15,847 nucleotides of DNA, taken from the NCBI GenBank assembly GCA_049974825.1, contig JBNGDJ010000052.1, positions 1 through 15,847 of the forward strand. Reading direction: 5' to 3'. This stretch comes from JBKHDT01 sp049974825 (GTDB lineage: Bacteria; Pseudomonadota; Gammaproteobacteria; Halothiobacillales; Halothiobacillaceae). Below the pieces are notes generated by a model. It saw nothing but the letters and a program-made list of their open reading frames with translations, did no database searches and was not told the origin of the DNA. Position numbers and translations under genes: made by a program. The number at the start of each line of letters is the position of its first letter. Position 1 is the first letter of the stretch. Shown here piece by piece: positions 1 through 6,667 of this stretch.

Positions 1-30
1 ATCGGCCCGGGCGTGTCTGAACGCGGGCTC

Positions 31-60
31 CGCCAGCTGACGCGTTTAGCTGGCGCCAGC
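31..60. other. GC-rich inverted repeat beyond the S9 peptidase gene
   Basis: The 8-bp arms at 31-38 and 48-55 (CGCCAGCT / AGCTGGCG) can form a hairpin. A second, overlapping perfect palindrome, GCTGGCGCCAGC, lies at 49-60. The element is downstream of the minus-strand peptidase stop. No T-run follows on the minus strand, so it is at best a weak or Rho-assisted transcription end. Confidence 0.35.
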
Positions 61-61
61 C

Positions 62-100
62 CACAAATCCATGGATGGATTTGTGCAGAGTTTCCTCAAG
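62..100 (-). repeat. Palindromic REP-like repeat, copy A
   Basis: On the minus strand this reads TTGAGGAAACTCTGCAC followed by a perfect 11-bp inverted repeat, with arms at 62-72 and 75-85 (CACAAATCCAT / ATGGATTTGTG) and a 2-base loop. The same head plus palindrome recurs in diverged form at about 2590-2658, 6479-6515 and 10449-10489, always between genes. This copy lies about 20 bp past the stop codon of the S9 peptidase. The element resembles repetitive extragenic palindromes, which are usually spread by RAYT transposases; no RAYT gene is in the window. Confidence 0.6.
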
Positions 101-121
101 AGAACTCGTTCAGAGTCATCG

Positions 122-1456
122 TTATCCGGGGCGAGACAGGCCTGTCTTGCGTCGCGCCAGCAGGCTGGCACCCAACAACAACAGTCCCGCCCATCCGACG
201 CTGCCACCGCCCCCGGATTCAGGCTCTGGCTTGGGTGTCGGTTCCGGCGCTGGGTTGCCCAACCATTTGCGGAACCAGCGCACCTGCTCCTGGGCCGCGT
301 AGATCTGGTTGGCATTGTGTGTCAGTCCGTGGTGTTCTTCCTCAAACCGCAGCATCCGCACCGCCACTCCATTGTCACGCAGTTCTTGGAACCAGTTCTC
401 GGTGATACCGACCGGCAGGAAATCCTGGGCACCGTGGAAGATCAGCGTCGGCGTTTGCACCTGCGCGCTCTGGTAGGCCGGCGAGGCATCCAGGTAATCA
501 TTCCAATTGTCCCAGGGCGTCGAACCAAACAAGTAGCCTACATGATCGGCATAGCCTGTCTGGAATTCGGAGACCAAGTCCAGCAGGCTGCACTGCGGAT
601 TGGCCGCGGCCCAGAGGCCCGGATGCCGAGTGATGCTCTGGGCGGTGAGATAGCCGCCATAAGAGCATCCGCTGATGCCCAGCTGGTCCGCACGGCTCCA
701 GCCACGGGCGACCAGCTGCCTTGCCACCTCGGCCATTTCATCCACATCGACCGAACCGAAATGGCCGGGCTCGACCAACGCATTCCACTGTTCGCTTCCC
801 CAGCCGGGCCGCTGCTGCAAGGGCAGCATAAGCACACTGATCCCGAGGCTCGGAAGCAACGTCTGCGGGAAATCGACCATATTACCCCAGGCATCAACCA
901 TCGAACCGCCGGGCCCGCCGGCCTGCGAGAACACCACGGGCTGCTCCCGTGGCGGCCAGGCCATGTCCGCGGGCGCGAACCAGAACCCCTGGCGAACGGA
1001 GCCATCAGCCAGAGTGAAAGAAACCTGATAACGCTGCACGGAAGCGGCTTCACGGGCGGCTCGGTTGTTGTCGGTAAGCCGTTCCGTCAGGCCGCTGATC
1101 CGGTCATGGATCCATAGCTCCTCCGGGTAGTCGAACCGCGACCACAGGAAAATTACCCGCTGCCCGTCCGGCAGTACGCTCAGCTCTCTGAACATGCCAC
1201 CGGCAAGAAGCCGGCGGGTCTCGCCCGACGCCAGGTCATGGCGGTAGATCGCCTCGGACAACCCATCGACTACCTTGAATATCAGTGAACCCGGCGTTTC
1301 CCAAAAAAACTTCCGGCCTTCACCCGGACCCCCGAGAACAGGCCTGTCCACCGAGGCAACCACATTCAGCTGAGGATCGAAAACCAGCAGTTCGTACGCT
1401 TCGGGCTTGTAGAAGGTGGGATAGGCCCGACCGGCGATTCGGGCCGGCAACGCCAT
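122..1456 (-). CDS. C-terminal catalytic half of the S9 peptidase, with GlyGly-CTERM tail
   Basis: This 444-residue frame (numbered from the ATG at 1456) holds the last propeller blades and the alpha/beta-hydrolase domain of an S9 peptidase. The nucleophile elbow GCSYGG is at residues 263-268 with Ser265. The acid is probably Asp345 in GAQDFLPVG, and the base is in EEHHG (His375 or His376). A proline/glutamate-rich linker (402-413) leads into a GlyGly-CTERM-like tail: a Gly run (415-418), a hydrophobic helix (about 420-434) and the basic end ARRK. In known systems such tails are cut by rhombosortase and the enzyme reaches the cell surface or medium. The ATG at 1456 is probably not a true start, because in-frame sequence homologous to the family extends upstream to the C-run. 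The fragment alone would lack a signal peptide and most of the propeller. Confidence 0.75.
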   Translation of the reverse strand: MALPARIAGRAYPTFYKPEAYELLVFDPQLNVVASVDRPVLGGPGEGRKFFWETPGSLIFKVVDGLSEAIYRHDLASGETRRLLAGGMFRELSVLPDGQRVIFLWSRFDYPEELWIHDRISGLTERLTDNNRAAREAASVQRYQVSFTLADGSVRQGFWFAPADMAWPPREQPVVFSQAGGPGGSMVDAWGNMVDFPQTLLPSLGISVLMLPLQQRPGWGSEQWNALVEPGHFGSVDVDEMAEVARQLVARGWSRADQLGISGCSYGGYLTAQSITRHPGLWAAANPQCSLLDLVSEFQTGYADHVGYLFGSTPWDNWNDYLDASPAYQSAQVQTPTLIFHGAQDFLPVGITENWFQELRDNGVAVRMLRFEEEHHGLTHNANQIYAAQEQVRWFRKWLGNPAPEPTPKPEPESGGGGSVGWAGLLLLGASLLARRKTGLSRPG

Positions 1457-1526
1457 GGAAACGGCCAGGCTTTGTCCGTCCGGACTCCAGGCAGGCGCCT
1501 GGTCGGGATCGAATCGCCAAACCCGG

Positions 1527-2486
1527 TCAGAAAGCTTGGTGGCTTTCAGGCGCAGGGGGGGGCAGCCCCGGCTGTTCCAGGTCGAAAGTGACCAGTTCGC
1601 TCAGGGTATGAAGCGGATTTTCGCCCGGAGGAATCAGGCCCATCGCCTCACGGGTCAGGATCTGTTCGGTCGAGTATTCGCCCCGGCTGAAATCCCCACC
1701 GTAGTTCAGGACGAGCGCCAGGCGCCCATCGTCCGAGGAAAAGGAGAACATCGGCGTCATGACCCCGGCAGGCAAGGTCATCAGTTCCCGCTCGCTCATG
1801 GTGTGGCGATCGAACAGCAATAGCCGCGAGGGCGCGGTGTATATTTCGAGCTCGTCGTCCTCCCGGACCAGGAAGCTCCGTGACCGCTTCACCTTTGGCA
1901 ACGCCTGCTGGGCATCGGCCTCCTCGAGCGGTGCGATCGAAAGAATGTAGCGACCACCAGGCGACAACGCCAGAAACTCCCCGGAAACAGTCAACGGCGT
2001 TTCAGGCAAAACCACGTTACCGTCCCGACGATCGATGCGGGCCAGCCCCAGCGCGTCACCCGACGAATCGAGAGTCACAAGCATGCCCAAATGATTTTCA
2101 TCAAGCCAGGTATAGCTTCTCGGGGACATCAGGGGCATGAAATCTTCCGGCGCGTTCAGAGGAACATCGGCACCGCCGTCCAGGGCCAGGAATCCGTCGA
2201 AATCATGCCCACTCGACGGGTTCGTGTACCACACGAACAATGCATTTCCATCCGGGCTCGGTTCGGACACCTGAAACCAGGTCACCAGGTCGCGCAGTGC
2301 CTTGATCCGGTCGACCTCATCGGCAGGCAACAGATCGGCCGGCGGATTTTCATAATCAATGCTCACCAGCGCCCGGTCGGCCGACTGAGCAACGCCGGCG
2401 ATCAACAGGCCGGTCAGCGCGACGAAACCGTAAAACAGGGCGGAACGCATCAGCCGACAAACGGCGCAAAGGATCTTTCTGGTCAT
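1527..2486 (-). CDS. N-terminal propeller half of the S9 peptidase
   Basis: This 319-residue frame begins with a long Sec-type signal: basic residues in MTRKILCAVCRLMR, a hydrophobic core ALFYGFVALTGLLIAG, and a likely cut after AQSA. It then shows blade-like repeats of the S9 beta-propeller, such as EPSPDGNALFVWY, LSPGGRYILSI and FSSDDGRLALVL. The last eleven or so residues before the stop (about PPPAPESHQAF) are out-of-frame sequence made by the C8 run. The ATG at 2486 has AAGGA about 12 bases upstream; the ATG at 2512 is an alternative. Further upstream in the same frame lies the palindromic repeat, so the longer frame to 2708 is not credible. It is tandem with maf, separated by about 170 bp that hold repeat copy B. 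Confidence 0.7.
   Translation of the reverse strand: MTRKILCAVCRLMRSALFYGFVALTGLLIAGVAQSADRALVSIDYENPPADLLPADEVDRIKALRDLVTWFQVSEPSPDGNALFVWYTNPSSGHDFDGFLALDGGADVPLNAPEDFMPLMSPRSYTWLDENHLGMLVTLDSSGDALGLARIDRRDGNVVLPETPLTVSGEFLALSPGGRYILSIAPLEEADAQQALPKVKRSRSFLVREDDELEIYTAPSRLLLFDRHTMSERELMTLPAGVMTPMFSFSSDDGRLALVLNYGGDFSRGEYSTEQILTREAMGLIPPGENPLHTLSELVTFDLEQPGLPPPAPESHQAF
1555..1562 (-). other. C8 homopolymer (minus strand) at the frameshift
   Basis: Eight G in a row on the plus strand read as eight C in the peptidase mRNA. The upstream and downstream frames are brought together by removing one base here, or equally by adding two. Tracts of this length are prone to slipped-strand mispairing and to sequencing length errors. 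Confidence 0.85.
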
Positions 2487-2589
2487 TCTTTTCGAGCATC
2501 CTTGTTTTGACATGGAAGAAAGCAGCCACACTTCGGGCGCAGGACCGAAGCAGACAGTTGCCATCAGCTTTGGCAGACACCAAGCCACA

Positions 2590-2658
2590 ACCCCCTCCGT
2601 GGATTGGTGAAGAGTGTTCCTCAGGGAATCTCTGCATTCGTGCAGAGATTCCCTCAGG
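2590..2658 (-). repeat. Composite palindromic repeat, copy B, between maf and the S9 gene
   Basis: A near-perfect hairpin has 18-base arms at 2619-2636 and 2641-2658, one mismatch and the loop TTCG. It overlaps the last codon and stop of maf. On the minus strand a second module follows, GAGGAACACTCTTCACC then AATCC, matching the head of copy A (GAGGAAACTCTGCAC then AAATCC) with a few differences. The hairpin's own first arm, GAGGGAATCTCTGCAC, is another version of the same head, so two modules sit in tandem. No T-run follows, so it is not a classical terminator, though it could protect or end the maf transcript. Confidence 0.6.
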
Positions 2659-3253
2659 CAACCTGCGGGGCGAGCGGATCCACCCCGACAGCACGCAACA
2701 TGGCGCAAAGCCGGATCAGCGGCAGCCCGATCAGGGCCGTGGGGTCTTCGCCGGTCATGGACTCGAACAGCATCACGCCCAGCCCCTCGGACTTGAACGA
2801 TCCGGCGCAGTCATAGGGGCGCTCTCGCTGCAGATAGGCCTCGATCTCGCGGTCGGTCAGCGACCGGAACCGGACATCAAAGGGCACCAGGTCGCACTCA
2901 CCTGGACCTTGGTCCGTGAGCAGGCACAGCCCGGTGAGAAAGCGTACCGTCCGGCCCGAGGCGGCCTGAAGCTGACGCCGGGCCTGCTCGTGACCACCGG
3001 GCTTGCCCAGGATTTGCCCGTCCAGCACGGCCACCTGATCCGAGCCGATCACCAGTCGACCAGGACAAGCGCGGGCCACTACCGCGGCCTTGGCCCGGGC
3101 CAGCCGGACGACGAGTGCCTCCGGGGATTCGCCTGGCCTTGCTGTCTCGTCCACCTCGGGTCGAATACAGTCAAACGGCAGTCCGAGACGTGCGAGCAGG
3201 TCACGCCGGTAGGGCGAGCTGGAAGCCAGGATCAGTTGCTCGTTTTCAGCCAT
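2654..3253 (-). CDS. maf: Maf/YceF-family nucleotide pyrophosphatase
   Basis: A 199-residue Maf-family (HAM1-like fold) nucleoside triphosphate pyrophosphatase, full length for the family. The N-terminal signature LILASSSPYRR spans residues 7-17, the catalytic Asp is probably Asp72 in IGSDQVAV, followed by LGKPGG (82-87). The CAGSFKSEGLG segment (149-159) and DPTALIGLPL (170-179) are family motifs. Its place divergent from yceD-rpmF-plsX-fabH is that of E. coli yceF, whose product prefers 7-methyl-GTP; that specificity is inferred from family and context. The start at 3253 was chosen because ASSSPYRR usually begins within ten residues of Met. The adjacent ATG at 3256 is equally possible, and neither has a clear Shine-Dalgarno sequence. 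The gene is probably cytoplasmic housekeeping against non-canonical nucleotides. Confidence 0.93.
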   Translation of the reverse strand: MAENEQLILASSSPYRRDLLARLGLPFDCIRPEVDETARPGESPEALVVRLARAKAAVVARACPGRLVIGSDQVAVLDGQILGKPGGHEQARRQLQAASGRTVRFLTGLCLLTDQGPGECDLVPFDVRFRSLTDREIEAYLQRERPYDCAGSFKSEGLGVMLFESMTGEDPTALIGLPLIRLCAMLRAVGVDPLAPQVA

Positions 3254-3260
3254 CATTACT

Positions 3261-3289
3261 TTGCTTTTTGAAGCCCAAGTACGTAACAT
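3261..3289 (+). promoter_or_regulatory. Possible promoter for yceD-rpmF
   Basis: TTGCTT (3261-3266) and TAACAT (3284-3289) are spaced by 17 bases, a fair but imperfect sigma-70 pair. Transcription would begin only a few bases before the yceD ATG at 3299, giving an almost leaderless mRNA. The whole maf-yceD gap is only about 45 bp, so the divergent maf promoter must overlap it or lie inside yceD. Confidence 0.3.
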
Positions 3290-3298
3290 TAGCAGATT

Positions 3299-3805
3299 AT
3301 GTCCGAAACTCTTGACCCAGGTCGACTGGCAGACCAGGCGGCGATCCTTGAGGGCGAGCTGTCCGTATCTTCACTGTCGAGGATAGTGGCGGTTTCGCCT
3401 GAGGCCGATCAGCCGATCCGCTATCGTCTCGCCTTCTCGCGGGACGCGGACGGGCCGGTTCGGATCGGGTTGCAGGTGCAGACGCAGCTGCCGCTTCGCT
3501 GCGAGCGCTGTCTCGAGCCGGTCGACTGGCCGATCGATTCGGCATCGTCGCTGGGGGTCTGCTTCAGCGACGACCAGGCAAAGTCCTTGCCCGAGGCGCT
3601 GGAGCCGGTGATCACTGACGAGGCCGGAAGGCTGGCCCTGTCTACCCTGGTTGCGGACGAAATCCTGATGGCGCTTCCGCTGGCGCCCCGGCATGCTGAA
3701 GCCTGCGGGGCCGCCCTGAAGGAGCACCATCCCGAAATGGTTGCAGCCGCGTCGCGAGAGGACAATCCCTTCGCAGCGCTGGCTGCGTTGAAGTCATCGA
3801 AATAG
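3299..3805 (+). CDS. yceD: YceD/DUF177 family 23S rRNA accumulation protein
   Basis: A 168-residue YceD (DUF177) protein. The family signature is LPLRCERCLEPV, with a CxxC at residues 68-71, followed by LVADEILMALPLAPRH (117-132), a further Cys at 136, and the typical C-terminal NPFAALAALK (156-165). E. coli and plant members are needed for normal 23S rRNA accumulation. The gene directly precedes rpmF by 27 bp, as in most proteobacteria, which supports a shared transcript with L32. The ATG at 3299 is the first in frame and lies only 45 bp from the maf start. No strong Shine-Dalgarno sequence is visible, which fits a very short leader. Confidence 0.93.
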   Translation: MSETLDPGRLADQAAILEGELSVSSLSRIVAVSPEADQPIRYRLAFSRDADGPVRIGLQVQTQLPLRCERCLEPVDWPIDSASSLGVCFSDDQAKSLPEALEPVITDEAGRLALSTLVADEILMALPLAPRHAEACGAALKEHHPEMVAAASREDNPFAALAALKSSK

Positions 3806-3832
3806 CAAACGTCATTTTTTCAGGAGTTCCCC

Positions 3833-4021
3833 ATGGCCGTTCAACAGAACAAGGTTTCCCGTTCCAAGCGCGACATGCGCCGCGCGCACGACTCACTGAG
3901 CAAGCCGCAGCTGGCCGTCGATGCGACCAGCGGTGAAACGCATCGTCGTCATCACGTCACCGCAGACGGTTTCTACCGCGGCCGCCGGGTCATCGCCGAG
4001 AAGGTTGATCACGTCGAGTGA
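3833..4021 (+). CDS. rpmF: 50S ribosomal protein L32
   Basis: A 62-residue protein starting MAVQQNKVSRSKRDMRRAHD, with the L32 core SGETHRRHHVTADGFYRGRRVI. It has no cysteines, so it is the zinc-free form, as in E. coli. The end (AEKVDHVE) runs a few residues past the usual RKVIAK end. A good ribosome site, CAGGAG, lies 6 bases before the ATG. L32 sits in the large subunit near the exit side. Just beyond the stop is a GC hairpin (4023-4046) that could limit read-through into plsX. Confidence 0.97.
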   Translation: MAVQQNKVSRSKRDMRRAHDSLSKPQLAVDATSGETHRRHHVTADGFYRGRRVIAEKVDHVE

Positions 4022-4299
4022 TCCGACCGGGCGCCGTCCCGGTCGGCTTGCCTTCCCGGCATCGATCGCGGCTGCGCAGCATCCTGAAAGTGCCGGGACA
4101 AGTCCCGGCTGATCACAGGGACGCCCACCTCGGCGGGCAGCACGGGCTCGGGAATGAACCCCCTCACGGCGTTCACCTCCCGGGCCCGAAATGTGCCTCC
4201 CTCCGACAAGCACAATGGGCGTGGCCGGCCGGCTTGTCCGCAAGGCTGTCCCCCTGCCGGCGCTCGACAGCGCCGCCAGTCACCGTATGAGTTGAACCC
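4022..4299 (+). other. rpmF-plsX gap with two GC-rich hairpins
   Basis: No convincing gene lies in these 278 bases. Two inverted repeats are visible: 9-bp arms at 4023-4031 and 4038-4046 (CCGACCGGG / CCCGGTCGG), two bases after the L32 stop, and 8-bp arms at 4092-4099 and 4102-4109 (GCCGGGAC / GTCCCGGC) with an AA loop. Neither has a T-run, so they may stabilise the L32 message or attenuate read-through rather than stop it. The leader of plsX lies here, but I see no clear promoter. The 90-codon open frame across the gap has no recognisable protein character. Confidence 0.55.
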
Positions 4300-5322
4300 A
4301 TGACGATTCGTATCGCGCTTGATGCGATGGGTGGCGACCACGCGCCGGCCGTCGTGCTTGATGCCACCGCGCGCTTTCTGGCGGCACACCAGGGCGTGGA
4401 AATCCTCCTGGTCGGTGACGAGGCGGTGATCAAGCCGGCGCTGGACGATCGGGGGCTTGCCGGCCGACCAGACGTACAGGTAGTCCACGCGCCGGAGACG
4501 GTCGGGATGGACGAGCCGCCCTCTCTCGCCCTGCGAAACAAGAAGCGATCATCCATGCGGGTGGCCGTCGACCTGGTCAAGCAGGGCGAAGCCGGTGCCG
4601 CGGTCTCGGCCGGCAACACCGGCGCGTTGATGGCGACGGCCAAGTTCGTGCTCAAGACCTTGCCCGGCATCGACCGTCCTGCCATCTGTACCGCCCTGCC
4701 CAGCCTGAGCGGTCACACCCACATGCTCGACCTGGGTGCCAATGTCGAGTGTGCCGCCGAACATCTCTTCCAGTTTGCCGTCATGGGCTCGGTGCTTTCG
4801 GAAGCCTTCGACGAGATTGAGGCGCCGCGCGTCGGCCTGCTGAATGTCGGCGCCGAAGCGATCAAAGGCAACGACACCGTCAAGGCGGCCGCCCGGATGC
4901 TTGAGGACGGCCCGGTCAATTACATCGGGTTCGTCGAGGGCGACGACATCTATTGCGGTGAGGTCGACGTGGTCGTCTGCGACGGCTTCACCGGCAACGT
5001 GGCGCTCAAGAGCAGCGAAGGCGTGGCGAAAATGATCAGCCACTTCCTGCGCGAATCCTTCGGGGCCAGCCTGCTCAATCGGCTGGCCGGCGCGGCGGCC
5101 TTGCCGGTGCTGCGCGGCCTCAAGCAGCGCCTCGATCCCGGCAATCACAACGGGGCCAGTCTGCTAGGCCTGCAGGGCATCGTGATCAAGAGCCACGGCG
5201 GCGCGGACGCGCCCTCTTTCGCCAACGCCATCGAGGTGGCGCTCCGGGAGGTTGAAAAGGATGTGCCGCGTCGCATCGACCAGCGTCTGGGCCAACTGCT
5301 GACCGACAAGGACCCCGAATGA
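4300..5322 (+). CDS. plsX: Phosphate acyltransferase PlsX
   Basis: A 340-residue PlsX, which makes acyl-phosphate from acyl-ACP for phosphatidic acid synthesis at the membrane with PlsY. The N-terminal signature MTIRIALDAMGGDHAP is intact. Further family motifs are SAGNTGALMA (103-112), LLNVGAEAIKGND (180-192), VVVCDGFTGNVALKS (225-238) and NGASLLGLQGIVIKSHG (284-300). Length is normal for the family. The ribosome site is weak (a GAGT-like motif about 12 bases upstream). The stop overlaps the fabH start in ATGA, so FabH translation is likely coupled and the initiations of phospholipid and fatty-acid synthesis are made together. Confidence 0.97.
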   Translation: MTIRIALDAMGGDHAPAVVLDATARFLAAHQGVEILLVGDEAVIKPALDDRGLAGRPDVQVVHAPETVGMDEPPSLALRNKKRSSMRVAVDLVKQGEAGAAVSAGNTGALMATAKFVLKTLPGIDRPAICTALPSLSGHTHMLDLGANVECAAEHLFQFAVMGSVLSEAFDEIEAPRVGLLNVGAEAIKGNDTVKAAARMLEDGPVNYIGFVEGDDIYCGEVDVVVCDGFTGNVALKSSEGVAKMISHFLRESFGASLLNRLAGAAALPVLRGLKQRLDPGNHNGASLLGLQGIVIKSHGGADAPSFANAIEVALREVEKDVPRRIDQRLGQLLTDKDPE

Positions 5323-6278
5323 CATACGCCCGCATCACAGGCACGGGCAGCTGCCTGCCCGACAGGGTACTGACCAATCTAGATCTTGAACGGATGGTCG
5401 ACACCAGCGATGCCTGGATCCGGGAACGCACGGGCATCGAGCAGCGCCACGTAATCAGTGGTGATCAGGGCACCACCGATCTGGCCGAGACAGCCGCCCG
5501 CCGAGCGCTGGAGGCAGCCGGCAAACTGCCGGCAGATGTCGATCTGTTGATCGTGGCCACCACCACGCCGGACCGGGTATTCCCATCCACTGCCTGCCTG
5601 CTGCAGGGGCGTCTCGGCATTCACGGGCCGGCCGCCTTCGACGTGCAGGCGGTGTGCACCGGGTTCGTCTACGCGCTGGGCATTGCCGACAAGTTCATTC
5701 GCAGCGGATCGGCCCGCTGCGCGCTGGTGGTCGGGGCCGAAACCCTGTCCCGGATCGTCGACTGGACTGACCGCAGCACCTGCGTGCTGTTCGCCGATGG
5801 CGCCGGTGCGGTGGTTCTCGAAGCAGACCCGGAGACGGGGATCATCAGCACGCACCTGCACGCCGACGGCAGCTACGACAACCTGCTGACGACGTCCACG
5901 CCCGCCGGCGACCCGCTGGTCGAAGGTCGGTCCCATATCGAAATGCGGGGCAACGAGGTCTTTCGCATGGCCGTGAACACGCTTGGTCGCATTGTCGATG
6001 AAACCCTGCAGGCCAATGACATGGACCGCAGCGAAATCGACTGGCTGGTTCCTCACCAGGCCAATATCCGCATTATTCAGGCCACGGCCCGCAAGCTAAA
6101 CATGCCGATGGACCGGGTGGTGGTCACCGTCGACCGGCATGGCAACACCTCGGCTGCCTCAATCCCGCTGGCACTGGACGTCGCGGTACGCGATGGCCGC
6201 ATCCGCCGCGGTGAAACCGTGCTGATGGAAGCCTTTGGCGGCGGCTTCACCTGGGGCTCCGCCCTCCTTCGCTACTAG
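5319..6278 (+). CDS. fabH: Beta-ketoacyl-ACP synthase III (FabH)
   Basis: A 319-residue FabH that condenses acetyl-CoA with malonyl-ACP to begin fatty-acid elongation in the cytosol. The catalytic triad is visible: Cys113 in DVQAVCTGFVYAL, His246 in VPHQANIRI and Asn276 in DRHGNTSAAS. The C-terminal glycine-rich loop EAFGGGFTWGSALLRY is typical. Its ATG overlaps the plsX stop, with AAGGA 6 bases upstream inside plsX. In most gammaproteobacteria fabD, fabG and acpP follow. Here the strand is empty for 459 bp and then ackA begins, so the cluster ends at fabH. No clear terminator is seen directly after the stop. Confidence 0.97.
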   Translation: MTYARITGTGSCLPDRVLTNLDLERMVDTSDAWIRERTGIEQRHVISGDQGTTDLAETAARRALEAAGKLPADVDLLIVATTTPDRVFPSTACLLQGRLGIHGPAAFDVQAVCTGFVYALGIADKFIRSGSARCALVVGAETLSRIVDWTDRSTCVLFADGAGAVVLEADPETGIISTHLHADGSYDNLLTTSTPAGDPLVEGRSHIEMRGNEVFRMAVNTLGRIVDETLQANDMDRSEIDWLVPHQANIRIIQATARKLNMPMDRVVVTVDRHGNTSAASIPLALDVAVRDGRIRRGETVLMEAFGGGFTWGSALLRY

Positions 6279-6397
6279 CCCGCATTTCTCACACTGTCGC
6301 GACTGCGTCCGCCGATATGCTCGCCGTGGCCTCAAGCGCCTACATCTCCCCCCGCCCCCTGCCCGCCGATTCAGTGACTTGTGCCACTACGCGGCAT

Positions 6398-6415
6398 GTC
6401 TGCATTGGTGCAGGC
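6398..6415. repeat. Small hairpin similar to the core of repeat copy B
   Basis: CTGCA and TGCAG flank a TTGG loop, with two further pairs (one wobble) outside. The core TCTGCATTGGTGCAGG closely resembles the centre of copy B (TCTGCATTCGTGCAGA, 2631-2646), so it may be a decayed module of the same family. The match is short and could be chance. Confidence 0.3.
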
Positions 6416-6478
6416 AGCCCCGAACCCCTCTTCCCCTCCTGACTTCAGGCTGTCACATTGTTACGGTAGTTTCATTGT

Positions 6479-6515
6479 GAAGACTTCGCAAAAAGCCAAG
6501 GATGGCTTTGTGTCC
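6479..6515 (+). repeat. Palindromic REP-like repeat, copy D
   Basis: GAAGACTTCGCA leads into 10-base arms at 6489-6498 and 6503-6512 (CAAAAAGCCA / TGGCTTTGTG) with an AGGA loop and one mismatch. Compared with copy A (arms ending AATCCAT / ATGGATT), the middle of both arms changes together (AGCCA / TGGCT), so pairing is kept while sequence shifts. That suggests selection for the fold or a family variant. It lies between fabH and ackA. Confidence 0.45.
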
Positions 6516-6658
6516 AATACACGCATGTCCCGGTGACTCAAGCCAGTGCTAACAAGCTGGCTGGGTTCACGCCCGGCCCATGCTCCGCAACGCAATGGCT
6601 TGCGCCATTGGGCGTTGGGGGGGTAGCCGTGCCTCAAACGGAAAGCTCTGGGGAGTGA

Positions 6659-6667
6659 TGATATAGA
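6659..6667 (+). promoter_or_regulatory. Candidate extended -10 promoter of ackA-xfp
   Basis: TGATATAGA fits an extended -10 element (TGnTATAGA). A start near 6674 would give a leader of about 64 bases. No good -35 is seen at the usual distance, as is common for extended -10 promoters. This is a weak single-motif call. Confidence 0.3.

Larger units (their letters stand above)
122..2486 (-). pseudogene. S9-family secreted serine peptidase, interrupted by one frameshift
   Basis: Two adjacent minus-strand frames make one prolyl-oligopeptidase-family (S9) protein. The first frame runs from the ATG at 2486 to a stop at 1527. The second carries the rest, to the stop at 122. The break lies in a run of eight C (minus strand; G at 1555-1562). 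Reading seven C instead of eight continues the protein through LRLKATKLSDRVW and a propeller-type APAWSPDGQ motif into the second frame, giving about 787 residues, normal for this family. The rebuilt protein has a signal peptide, a beta-propeller, an alpha/beta-hydrolase domain with all three catalytic residues, and a GlyGly-CTERM tail. No other damage is visible. It may be a real loss, a phase-variable gene in its OFF state, or a sequencing error in the homopolymer. Confidence 0.8.

Noticed and set aside
71..1117. Plus-strand open frame opposite the peptidase's catalytic half
   Set aside because: It covers the repeat and the catalytic domain on the opposite strand and has no family features.
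2487..2708. Extended N-terminus of the S9 peptidase frame up to 2708
   Set aside because: The extra 74 codons run through the palindromic repeat and the maf 3' end and would place the signal peptide internally.
6345..6366. Pyrimidine-rich tract after fabH as a terminator
   Set aside because: It is C-rich rather than T-rich and not preceded by a clear GC stem, so an intrinsic terminator cannot be supported.
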